A stretch of 64,000 nt of DNA from Chrysophaeum taylorii (Eukaryota > Sar > Pelagophyceae > Pelagomonadales > Pelagomonadaceae), in contig JAQMWT010000634.1 of NCBI GenBank assembly GCA_029834535.1, positions 1 through 64,000 on the forward strand. The letters run 5' to 3'. The translations under genes were made by a program, and so were the position numbers. Under the pieces are notes generated by a model. That model was given only the letters and a program-made list of their open reading frames with translations, did no database searches and was not told where the DNA came from. The first letter of the stretch is position 1; each line of letters starts with the position of its first letter. Below, one piece after another: positions 10,406 through 21,184 of the stretch.

Positions 10406-13400
10406 TCAGTTGCCCGAGCCGGAGAATGTGACGTCGGGCGTGATGGGAACGTCGGCCGTCCCCTTTTTGAGATCGCGGCGGGCGGTCATCTCAGACCAGG
10501 TCGAGGCGAGGTCGCGCGCCGTTTCTTCTTTCGCCTTGGCGGAGAGAAAGGGGAGACAGCCCTGTTTCTTTCCCTTTGCGGTCGTAAATCGAAGCGCGCC
10601 GCACGCAGCGAGCGAGAGTACGGCAACAAAGACGCCGGCGATGATCAAGGACGCGAGGCTGTCGCCCCCCGAGGTGACCTCGGGGTCCATCTGAAAAGGG
10701 CCCGGCTGCGACTTGACGAAACCGATCGCCTTGTCGTCGTCGTCCGCGAACGACGGCTTTTTGTTGTTGGGAGCCCTGGGGGGTGCTCCGGCGCCGGTCG
10801 CGTTCTCGTCCTTCAAGAAATCGGCGTAGTCGGCGTAGTAGTAAAAGTCGTCGAAGCCGCTCCGCATGTAATCGTCCCAGTAGTCGTCTTCAAAGTACCA
10901 ATTTTCGGCATCGTCGTCCCAGAACTCGTCGTCGTACTTGGTAAAGTTGTCCGCGCCGACCGGGCCGCAGTCCTGGCAGTCGGTGCCCGTGTCGCAGTAC
11001 GCCGGCATGTTGTCGCGACCGTCGTCGCAGTAGCCGTCTCGGGCATAGACGCACGTGTTGTCGCAAGTCGCGTCGGGAACCTCCTTTAGCCACGCGTCGC
11101 CGCCGCGCGGCTGGCAGTCGGTGCAGTCGGTGCCGACGGGGCATGCTGCGAGCCTTGCGGATTGCCCGCGGTCTATAGCGTCGTCGTCCTCGTCGAAGTC
11201 ACGCATAAAGCCGTAGCCGTAGTCGTCGTATCCCATGTAGTGCGCGCCGTCGAACCCGTACGGGCCGTAGTACCTGCGGATAGCTAACTTTTTTCTCAAC
11301 AAGAGGGGGGGACGCACATGTCGTCGTCGTCGTCGTCATATCGGAAACCGCCGTAATCGTCGTCGAATCTCGCGCCGCGAAACCGCCGGTTGCTCGCGAA
11401 ATCGTCGTCGTACGCGAACGGCCGCGTCCCGTCGTCGCAGACGCCGTCGTTCGCCCACTCGCACGAGTCGTCGCAAATGTCGCCCTCGGGCTCGCGGAAG
11501 ACGGTGGCGACGACGACCGCCTTTTTTTTGTTGAAGGCAACCTCGCCCGCGCTCGTGTCGATTTTCGTCACCTTGAGCGGCACGCCCGAGCCGTCGGCGG
11601 GGAGGTCCGACTCGGCGACCCACGCCGCCTCCTCGCCCTCGACGAGCTCGAGGGCGATAAAGTCTTCGAGGCACTCGACGACGCGGTAGGCGTTCGGCGG
11701 CGTCGGCGAGAGCGTGAGCTGCGTGTCGTCGACCGAGAAGCCCGAACCGCGCACGACGAGGCGGCGCGAGTGGTGCGCGTAGAGCTTGAGGTCTTCGTGA
11801 GCCTCGACGCTCGGGTCGGGGTAGACGGTCGCGACGCCCACGCCCTCGCCCCCCGCGAACTCGGCGGCCCCCCTGTCCTTCGCGTCGCACGCGAGGGACT
11901 TGACTTTGAGCGTTCCGACGGGCCACCGCTGGTCCTTGTTGAGGTCGAGCGTGATGTGCGTCGGCGTGATCTTGGTCACCGTAAACACCTCGGCCTGGTC
12001 GATCTCCGGGACGAAGCCGAGCCTGACGTCCTGCGGCATGACAACCTTGTTGTCGTCGCCAGCGCACAGCTTCTCGCCCGTCACCGTCAGCTTCTTGAGG
12101 TTGGGCGTCTCGTACAGGAGCTGCGACGTCACGGTCCGCGTGATGGACGCGCCCGTAGAGTGCGACGCGTCGGCCGCGACGGTCGCCAGCACGACGGGCG
12201 CGTCGGGGGTTACGTAGTCCACCGGGCCCGCGCCCGTGTCGAGGCCCGTGCACACCAGCACGCTGTCATCGTCCGGCGCCCACGCCTTGCCGTCGCGCAA
12301 CCAGAACCGCGCGTGCGTCGTGTTGAAGACGACGAGCAGGTAGTCGACGAACTGCGTGAGCGGCGTCGTCTTGCCGCCGTCCTTGGTGCTCTTGGCGCTC
12401 AGGTCGAAATTCGTCTCCCCGCGGGTCAGGCCATCGCCAACGACCCACAACTCGTGCGTCAAAGTGCGGAAGATCTTGGTCTCGGGGGTCGCTGTGAGCC
12501 GGGGGTCGGCGTAGATGGTCGCGACGACGCGGCCCTTCTTCGCCTCGGTCGCGCCAACCGGCACCGGTCCGGCGCCGGCGTTGACGGCGAGCAACGTCAG
12601 AGGCCCGGGCAGGTTGGCCGCGTTGGCGCGCCAGTGGCTCCCCGCCGTCAGCTTCAAGCGGAGCTCGTTCGCGTGCGCCTCGACGATGGTGTAGTTGACG
12701 CCGCGGCCCCGGAGCGAGTTGGCCCAGCGTAGAGTATTGCCGCCCGCGCCCGTCGTCGCGTTGAAGCCCTTTCCCAAAATAGACAGCACCGGCGAAGACT
12801 GGTACAGCTTCTTGTCCGATGTCGTCTCGACCGTCACCCCGTGCGCTCCCAAATCCGCCTGGACCTCGGCGACCGTCACGCCCCCGAACTTGGCGTCGAT
12901 CCGCAAGTCGCCCGCGCCCGTCGACAACCGCTTCACCTTGAGCGGACCCGGCACGCCGTCGCTACGCCACTTCCGACCCGTTTTCAACGTCAATTGCGCG
13001 ACCTTGGGCGACTTGACTTCCATCACGTAGTCCACATCGCGGTACAACGGCGGATCAAATACGAACTGCGTCTCCTTGGGCCGAAAATTCGTCCCGTTGA
13101 TGTACAGCCGCACAGTGCCCGTCATGTAGATGAGCTTGTCGTCGCGCTTCATGATCGACGGCGTCCCGAGGATGGTGGCCACGGGTGTGGCATCGCGCAT
13201 CATCTCCTCGTTGGGGTCCTCATTCAAGTCGTTCTTCATCGAGCTTACGTACAGCGTCGTCTCCGTGAAACCAGGAGAGAGAGGCCACCGGTTCCCCCCC
13301 TTGATCAACACCGCCATCGCCGTCGGCGAATTCACCACCACGCTGTACGCCTTGGTCGATATCGGCGGGACGAACTGGAGGTGGATGTTCGTCCCGTCCC

Positions 13401-13548
13401 CCTCGAACCCCTCCCCCTCGATTCTCAGCTTTGGGGTCACGTCCTGGTAAATCTTGGTCACTCGCGGATTGATCGCCATGCCCACGGGCTCGAGCTCCTC
13501 GACCTGGGCGCGGGCCGCGACCAACAGCGCCAAAACGACACACCGCAT
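10406..13548 (-). CDS. Large type I membrane protein with repeated beta-type domains and Notch-like Cys motifs
   Basis: Exons at complement of 11318-13548 and 10406-11273 encode about 1032 residues. The 44-nt intron (11274-11317, GTGCGT..CCGCAG) removes an in-frame stop. The ATG at 13548 begins a signal peptide (M-R-C-V-V-L-A-L-L-V-A-A-R-A-Q). The ectodomain has about six repeats of some 110 residues following a pattern L-x-I-x-G-x-G-F ... Y-x-V-V-x-S ... G-x-x-W, compatible with an IPT/TIG-like immunoglobulin fold, though I cannot prove that. Two Cys motifs follow, C-D-D-S-C-E-W-A-N-D-G-V-C-D-D-G and C-V-Y-A-R-D-G-Y-C-D-D-G, resembling Lin12-Notch repeats common in algal surface proteins, then Asp/Tyr-rich stretches. 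One transmembrane helix (L-I-I-A-G-V-F-V-A-V-L-S-L) precedes a basic tail of about 70 residues. A cell-surface or secretory-pathway role is inferred; the ligand is unknown. Confidence 0.75.
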
Positions 13549-13834
13549 CTTCGTGTCTGAGACACAACAACAACAACAACAACAAATCGCTCCCCAACAC
13601 ACAAGGTGCCTGGGGCGGTGCTTGCTCAAATTTCTCACGCCGCGCGCCCTCTCGCGATGCGTGGTTTTGTTACGCCCTTCGCCTACTCGTAATAGTACAA
13701 AAGCAGAAGCCTGGGTTCCCAGTATCTAGCCCTCGATAAAAAAAAAGATTCTTGAGGTATATGACTCATAGTGGTATGTATCCAGTCGCCACCACCTGGA
13801 ACCGTTTCTTTTGATGCCGTCTTGAACTTGCGTA

Positions 13835-13886
13835 TCGTTTATTAAAACTACTGTTGTAGTTCGTTTATTAAAACTACTGTTGTAGT
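13835..13886. repeat. Perfect 26-bp tandem duplication
   Basis: A 26-base unit beginning TCGTTTATTAAAAC occurs twice head to tail (13835-13860 and 13861-13886). It lies just beyond the 3' end of the channel gene, in AT-rich spacer. Confidence 0.9.
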
Positions 13887-13929
13887 ACATATTGTACATG
13901 CGAAGACAAATGAATTTGTTGTTTGATTT

Positions 13930-13985
13930 TCAATCCGTTCCGGGGGAGGGGTTCGAAGCCGGCGGCGAGAGGTGTGGTGGTTCAA

Positions 13986-14031
<46 letters not shown>

Positions 14032-15194
14032 GCCGTCGTCATTCCGCTGCGCGATAGGGTCTAGCTCGGTGATAGTCGCAGTCGCGGGTAGAGGGCATGG
14101 GCTCAAGGGATGAGGGGGGCTCGAGACGCTTCTCGCAAGCTTTGGCCTACGCGAGAAGACGCGCTGGCGGAAGCGATTGGCTCTCTTGAGGATCTCGGGG
14201 GGCTTCGTGGGTCTAGTTGGGACGAGGGTGTGCAAGGCACGGCGCAAGAGGACGGCCGCCGAGCGCCACTTGACGCGGAGAATGAGCGAGGTTCGGAGGG
14301 CGCGGAGGATGCGGGCGACGGCGCCGACGACGGTCGGTCCCGAGATGAGGACCTGGCGCAGTCGGCCGCGGCGTTTGGCAAAAGCGAGGGTGCGCGGCAC
14401 GATGAAACGCGCCCGGTGCCAAACCATTCTTGCAGCCCGGAGCGGACCGCGGCGCGGCGGCGGGCAGTACGCGAGGGACGTCTCGCACGTGTCGTCGAGA
14501 ACTGGCTGCCAGTCGCGCGGCGTCGCGCACCAGAGGTCGAGCGCGAAGCATCCAAACAAGTAGTTGAGCGCGATGCGGCGTTTTGACATAATGAGGACGC
14601 CGCGGCGGTCGACGTAGCCGGTCACGAAGTTAAGAAAAATGTCGACGATGAACCAGACGTGCATGAAGGAGGCGAGCACCGGACCGATCGCCTCGACCCC
14701 GTCTAGAGCGAGGTCGCCGAGTACGCCCCACAGTCCGCCCTTATGGCGGAGACTCGCTCGTGCGAGCACGTCAGCCTCGCCCGCGAAGACGCACATCACC
14801 GAGAAGACCGACGTCAGCACGTCCCAGCGCCTAGAGCGAGTCGCGACGACGAGGGCAAAACGCACCGCTTAAACGCCGAGTTCGGATGGATCGCGCGGTA
14901 CCGCTTCATCTTGGGTTCCGGGGGACACTCCTCGACTACCGTGTGGAAAGCTTTTTCGCGCCGCGCCGGCAGCCGCCGCAGCCCGCCGACCACGAACTGC
15001 GAGAGCCTCACCTCGCTTTGCCGCTCGAGCTCGACGCACGCCCTGGCTAGCTCGTCTGCTGTCGTGCGCAGCGATGACGCGAGGGCCTCCTCGCTCGCCG
15101 TGGACGCCACCCGCCGGATGTCGCGCTCGCACCCCCATAGCCGCGCGACAACCGATGCACGTGAGCACACTTCATCTCTCGCCGCTCCTTCCAT
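13930..15194 (-). CDS. Truncated voltage-gated (EAG/CNG-like) channel protein with poly-His tail
   Basis: Exons at complement of 14866-15194 and 13930-14830 encode about 409 residues. The 35-nt intron (14831-14865, GTGCGT..CTCTAG) joins A-I-H-P-N-S-A-F-K-R to R-W-D-V-L-T-S, which is how EAG/HCN/CNG-type channels enter S1. Next come F-M-H-V-W-F-I-V-D-I-F-L-N-F (S2-S3), G-V-L-I-M-S-K-R-R-I-A-L-N-Y-L, and a basic segment (V-A-R-I-L-R-A-L-R-T-S-L-I-L-R) that may be S4. I see no pore signature, S6 or cyclic-nucleotide domain before the stop. Near the C-terminus a (CAT)n tract encodes about 15 consecutive His. The start at 15194 is the first in-frame ATG. It could be a truncated relic or a voltage-sensor-only protein. 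Confidence 0.65.
13985..14032 (-). repeat. (CAT)n microsatellite encoding poly-His
   Basis: On the plus strand this is an uninterrupted run of ATG/GAT trinucleotides. On the minus strand it is read in frame as about 15 His codons within the last 60 residues of the channel-like protein. Confidence 0.9.
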
Positions 15195-15955
15195 CAGGGA
15201 CCACGTGCCGTTGAGGACTGTTCTGCGAAGAGGAGTGTGACAAGCACAACTAAGGCGTTTTCGAAGCCGACGTCGAAGCGTCTTTTTGAAGTCGACTGCC
15301 AAGAGGCGGGGCGCGAACGGGTGCCCAGGCGTTTCGGGGGTTGGGGGATTGTATGGAGACGTGAGGGATGCCTTGAAGGCGGAGGTGCCCCGTTCAGAGT
15401 CTTGGGGGATTGTGCGGAGAGGTGAGGGATGCCTGGAATGCGGGGCCTAATCGGGGTCATCGCCGAGCCGTCGAAAGGGGTTTCTATAGCTCGACTGCAA
15501 AGAGGGCGGTTGGGAGCGAGGGCACGCAGGGTGCCGTAGTCCTTCGTTCTTCGAAGGGTTTTTACGACTGCTTAAAAAGGGAGAGAGATGTTGCGCGCGA
15601 GGGGCTTGGGAAAGGTGTGAGTGGCTGACTAGGCCAAGGTAATACACAGTGGGCACTTAGGAGGCGGATGTACCCCGACGCCACATCGGGTTCATGGCCG
15701 AGCCGCGGGGCAGGCGATGAGAGGAGGGGCCCCGCCCGCAGGTCTTACGTATTCTGCCGTCGGACATACGCGCGACGGCTTGCGACGTCCTGTTGGGCGC
15801 GGGTGGCCTGGGTGGGGCTGCCCGAGGCGGCGACGCGGTTGAGGCCGGTGATGGCGCGGCGTGCTCGGCCCGAGGCAGTGGCGATAGCCCAGAAGAGGGA
15901 GTTAGTTCAAAGGTGGATTGAGGGCGAGTTGATGGTCTGTCGCCATTTGTCACTG
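15195..15955. other. No gene recognised; diverged local duplication
   Basis: Two related segments, near 15325-15375 and 15380-15440 (sharing GGGGGATTGTxxGGAGA and GTGAGGGATGCCT), form an imperfect tandem duplication. No convincing coding sequence is seen. Confidence 0.4.
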
Positions 15956-15959
15956 TCTT

Positions 15960-17640
15960 GAGCGAGGGAGTACCAGATCTTCGTTGATGTTTGGAATTGG
16001 GATCTTTTAGGACTCGTGGAGTATCGAGCTGTAAGCGTGAATGGCGAAATAACACGGATGTATCGTAGACCAAAGGCCACCAGTTCTGTGCCGCGAGATC
16101 GAGGGGGGCCTTGAACCACTCGGGGCCCAGCTCTTTGTTTTTTTTTGTGAAGTTGAATTGGATTGCGAAGAACTCAAAAAAGAAGCTGCAAACATTGACT
16201 TGTGGCTCTAAGCCGCGGCGCGTAATCAAATACCACAAGGCATCATCAACAAAGCATAAGCTGGCCGTGTTGTGATTGCGGTCAAGGGTGGCAAGAGTGG
16301 GAACACAAGTAGAACCAAACTCGGGAGGGCGCCGCAATCCCGCCCCCGTGACTTCGAGATGGCCCTCGGGAAAAGGACGCCGTTTGCATATCCGACAGTA
16401 TAGACTAAGATGCCAACCAGATACTAGGGGAGTCGAACGCACCTTGGGCAGTACCGCGGGCAAAAGAGAAGGGCCACTCATCGTCCCCCAAGAGGGATGT
16501 TGATGTGCCGTGCGCTGTGACCACCTGCGCCTGATTCCAACATCCTGTTGTAGGTATTCGTCGTTAAAATAGCGAGGTAGTCCAAGCAACGTAAGGCCAT
16601 CTCCTTGCCTAACCAAACAGGAACACTATCGTAGGCGTTCGAAATGTCTTGGGCAACTGTAAGCAAGGGCACATGGTCCGCATAGGCCAATTCAGACGAT
16701 GGAACAGCCAGTGCAAGCGGCGTCTGAACATCATTTGCGGCCCGTGAGCCATATTGCTCGGCATCGGGGAAAATGCAATGTTCCCAGATAGGTGAATTGC
16801 GGCCGAAGATCACCGCCCAGTAGGCATTCATGATAGTGTCCAACAGCGTGATGGAATGCGACGTCTCTACGCTCGGATTGCCTGGGATCTTTGGGATTGG
16901 AATAATAGCCCACTCCATCGACTCCGAGAAGATTTGGCGCGTAGCGCAGGCGGCATCTAGTAAACGCAAAGGGTCGTCGTGTTGCTCTGGATGAAGGCCT
17001 TGACCATGCCAACCGTGACACCAGAGGGGCCTGGTGTTTTACCCGAACGCCGCGTAGACCAGTAGTGTAGTGCGATTCATACGCATTTCGCTCGCGGCGC
17101 AAATGGTCTTGCAGGGACACCCGCAGCTGCAAGGTCGATGTTGGATCCAAACTCCGGCATTTGTCGACGTAGGTGTCGTCCACGAAGGCTCGGGTAAACG
17201 GGTCATCTAGAGCTGTGGTCTAGTACCAGAAACGCCGTGAACCTCCGCCCATCCAGCTGCGGAAACGGCGGACCAAAACGCGGGCGACACCCGCTGTTTC
17301 GCTATAGATCCGCAGTTCGTCGGAGTCACGGGTGACGATCGAAGCCCTTTCGGCCTCGCGCGAAGACGGTACGAACCAGGTTACGAACAAGAGCGCAATC
17401 AACCTCGTCGCGCTTTTCGGTGTGCTCGATTAAAAGCTCCCGTTCTGCCGCGTGGGGTTGTGAGTGGTAGTCGGAGTCCACGTGATTGAGCTGAAGTTGC
17501 CAATGTGCGCGGTGCTGATCAAGCCGGACACGAGCGTCCGTACGTCGTTGGCGGGCGACGGCATCCGCGTCTTGGTTTGGGACCGATGAGCCCACCATGA
17601 GATCACCCCCCTTTGAGAGGTCAACGCCCAGGAAGTTCAG
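15960..17640 (-). mobile_element. Decayed non-LTR (LINE) reverse transcriptase
   Basis: Read on the minus strand, fragments of a LINE-type reverse transcriptase appear in order but in different frames. They are I-P-I-P-K-I-P-G-N-P with I-T-L-L-D-T near 16850-16910, box A L-T-V-A-Q-D-I-S-N-A-Y-D-S-V-P near 16610-16660, box B G-T-A-Q-G-A-F-D-S-P-S near 16420-16460, and box C C-F-V-D-D-A-L-W-Y (the Y/F-x-D-D catalytic motif) near 16225-16255. Upstream, 17200-17640 is open and may represent the region between endonuclease and RT. Several frameshifts show it is inactive. Ends, poly-A tail and target duplication were not found. An autonomous relative could have mobilised the TTAG-tailed retroposons of this window, but that is inference. 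Confidence 0.65.
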
Positions 17641-17659
17641 CGTAATGGTGTTCTCGCGT

Positions 17660-20600
17660 GCTAGTTGCGCAAACGCGCGAGCGCGGTGACCATGCCCCCT
17701 TTACCCGACACGATCAGCAAGTTACGTAGGGCACGTCGACGAAGACGTATCTCGGTCGTAGCATCTTGGTTGCACAGGCTGACATGGTACGCAAAACGCC
17801 GGCATCCTTCAGTCTCAACAGCAGCAGCAACGCCAGTCTCACATCCCATAAGATCCGAGCACAATGCAGCGAGAACGGCAGTGTCGTCGGAACCGGTGAG
17901 AAAGCGGAGACGCCGTGAGGTTTGCTTCCTGCCAGAGGTGAGATACACAACCCTCTTATAGATCCATAAGCAACGTCGTCATTGAGCCGAGCGGCGAGGG
18001 CGGTAGGGTTTTAGTGCCTTGGTAGGATCCGGGGCGCAGCTTCATCGCCCCCAAGGACACTGTCTAGATTGAGCTCCACGGCTATTGACCAGTACGGGTA
18101 CGGGTAATCAGATTTCCGAACTGGACTGCATTATGGTTAGAAACACCCTGGCCCGAATATTGTGGTTTGCAACTCCCGTGCTCACTGAGCTAGAATGGAT
18201 GAGCGCAGAGAAAAGCAAAGAAGAAGCAAGAGCGCAAAGGGAGGCGGCAGAAGTACGAAGGGGGAGGCGAGTGCGGACAGCAAAAAAGGGAGCTGGAAGA
18301 GAGCAAAAGAAAAGAGAGCAAAATGGAGGAGGAGATGGAAGGTGAAGAACGCCACAAGAAGGGGGTGCGCAAGCCGAGTTCAAAGGAATAGACGAAAGAA
18401 AAAGAAACAAGTAGAAAGACTAGCGGCAATAATGTTATTACTATTACTACTATTACTATTACTATGGTGTGCTACTCCCAGGCTCAAAAAGCCAGAATGG
18501 AAGAGCGCTGAGCGAAACAAAGGAGCAAGAACGCAGAGAAGGGCGGAAGGAGTCGGTAGGGGAAGGACAAGTGAGGACAGCAAGAGAGGGAGCACGAAGA
18601 GAGATTGCACGAAGAGAGCCTGAAATAAAGAGAGCAAAATGGGGAAGCAAGGAAGGAAGGTGAAGAAAGTTATTACGTTGACGCAAGAGGATTTGAAAAG
18701 AGTAGGCGAAACAAAAGAAAAGAAGCAGGAAGAATGTGGCTATAAAGAAAGGCACGAGAAGACGACGCTAGACGGTCGCAACACGATGCCAGACCTCCCA
18801 ATCACGAAGACTAACTTGGTCCTGGCTAGGCGGCAAAATGTCGCGAGAAAACAAGTTAATTACATGTCATCAGCATTAACGGCACGAGCAACAAGGATGT
18901 GAGTAAGCTCCGCTGCCCGGCAAGCAACCGCGCACGAAGTTATAAGCAGCGTTGGTGCCCCTATGCAACGGGGAGAGCAGACGAACGTCGCGTCCGCAAA
19001 AAAAAAAGGAGAAAAGGGGGTTGAGACGGGAAGTCAACCAGTCCTGTAAAGTCATGATCGCGAGCAAAAGAGGATAAAGCAGCAGAGTGTCCACATAACT
19101 CTGTCTTTCCGTCTACAAGGGATGTGGGCATGAAGCCAGAGGATGGTGTAGCGATTCGGAAGGGCTGTGCGAAGGCCGCTTCACGCCAGGAGGGGGTTGC
19201 ACGAGGACACGAAGGACCTCCCCCTTCCCCAGCACGAAAATTTGGCGCTGGGGTGTCGGCGACCCCTCCCCCGGAGCTAGTCAGTAGCGCCAGGTTGTCT
19301 CCGACCCCCGCACACACACGGGACGACTGGCATTGCTGCGTTAAAAAGTCTCTATCGTCAAGCTTCAGATCAGCAGGGAATTTGGGGCTGAAGAGAGGGT
19401 TATGGCGTGCGACGGTGACCACGAAGAAGCCCCACGGGTGCACCTCGAGTGCTCAGGTCTCACCGATGTCCCGCTTGGGCCCTGGGAATGCCCCCCATGC
19501 ACTGCGGCAGATCTTCGCATCCCTGAAACTGAAGAAAGTAAGCGATCCGAGCATTGAATACCTCCGCAAGTACTAGGGCTCGGAGTCGCGCGTTTTGCTG
19601 CGGATCAACGATCTCTCTGCAGCAGAGCTCCCTCTGATTCGAGCCTGCAACGCTCGTGCCCGAGAAGAGCGCGAGGCTCTCAGAGGTGCTCCCCCCAGAC
19701 AGAGCCGCCGGGCCCTGGTTAGCGGCGGTCAGTAGAACGGTAGCTCTGAAGATCGCCTAGCAAGCAAGGCAAGTCAACCATCGCGTATATGACCTCCTCG
19801 CGACTAGCGACGACTACAGACTGGCGCGTAAGCGTAGGTGCGCGCTCCTAGTACGTGTGCGTGGCCAGGACTACAGCCCTTCCCAGTTTGAAATTTTAGC
19901 GCTCGGGGGTCGCAGACCTCTCCCACAGCACGAAACGTTAGCGCTGGGGGCCCCCGCCCAGCATCTCGTTGTCCCCCCCCCACCCCCCCTCCGTGAAGCG
20001 GTCTTCGCACAGCCAAGAACCAGGGCGGCGACAACAGCGACACGTACGATCAGGAACGAAAACCCCCAGGCAGCAGAGTGCTGTCGAGTGGCTTATGGCG
20101 CCATGGGGAACTTAACCTGCATAGCGCGCGTCGCGACGGACTTGCGCGGGCCGGCAAAACATGTCCGGGCGAACTAAGACAGAGGATCGACAATCACAGG
20201 CTCGTATGCACAATGGCGCGTAACGCCGAGCTGCGTGAGCGAAGTCGAGCAAGCCCCATCAAAAAGACGGCTGTTGGATGGTGACAAACCAGCGATGGCC
20301 ATGACAGAGGTGCGTGCAATAAGGTTCATCCGCACCAGTCGAACACAAGCCACAGGCCGCAGGACACTAGCAAGATGTTGGAGAGACTCGACAAAGGCCA
20401 TCTGGGCAGAGGAAGGACTTGCGGCGTTTGGGGTGGCCGCGCACCCATTCGAGGTCGTATGAACCAAAATGCGCCGCTTGGGCCTGAGCGGCATGGCGCG
20501 GAGTGAAGTGCGCAGTCTCATCCCAAATATCGCCGTATGCGACGGGCACGCGCTGCGAGAGTCAGGAACGTATGAGCACAGCGCCCTTCTTGTCAAGAAC

Positions 20601-21180
20601 AGCCTTCACGGGTCGCCGAGGGAGCACATCACGAAGGGGCCAAGGTGCAGCTTGTGCGACATTGATGCTCGTAACTTCAGCGCGATACGCAGATGGAGCT
20701 CCAGGGCCGGAATGGGCCTGCAATGCCACAGTGTACGGGGACGGGGTTGCTGGGTCGAACAGGTACAAAAAAGCGGCGGCGGCCCACCCTTAGATCTCTG
20801 CAAACGGATCCATCGTTTTGTTGTGGTCTGCAAGTCCCAGGCTAAAAGCGCCGCCGGAATGCAATTACCTCGAGATTACATGCAATTATTATTTTGGTTA
20901 GCAAGTGACAGAGTCGTTATAAAGAGGTGAGCGCTGTGTCACCGATATCACGGGAGGATTATGCCAGTTTCCGACGCAGGTGCCGACCTAGATAAAGTTG
21001 GTGTGTGGTGTGTGCGGACGTCGTGCTAACAGGAGCAACTGGCATATTGTTGTTCGCGATGACCACACGTTCGACCAACCATATGTTCAAATGACGGATC
21101 TCATCTCAATCTTGAAAGTCGAAAAGCATTGATGATCGGGCGGCATAACTGCGCACACCATTGTCTTCCATCGAAAACCA
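17660..21180. other. Gene-poor region with purine-rich duplicated segments
   Basis: I find no credible gene in 3.5 kb. Segments at about 18180-18340 and 18480-18660 are strongly purine-rich on the plus strand and look like diverged copies (both run A-G-A-A-T-G-G-A then GAGCGC then AG-rich sequence). A TTA/CTA trinucleotide tract lies at 18433-18463. Another weak duplication pairs about 19200-19280 with 19880-19960 (AGCACGAAA..TAGCGCTGGGG-type words). Open frames such as 20174-20596 minus show no motif. Confidence 0.4.
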
Positions 21181-21184
21181 AACC

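Noticed and set aside
12841-13560. Plus-strand open frames over the large membrane protein gene
   Set aside because: Arg/His/Val-rich antisense shadows; the minus strand is one continuous signal-peptide protein.
13940-13965. GGTTCGAAGCC as a tRNA T-arm
   Set aside because: No acceptor, D-arm or anticodon stem can be folded around it, and it lies in the coding 3' end of the channel gene. No tRNA was found in the window.
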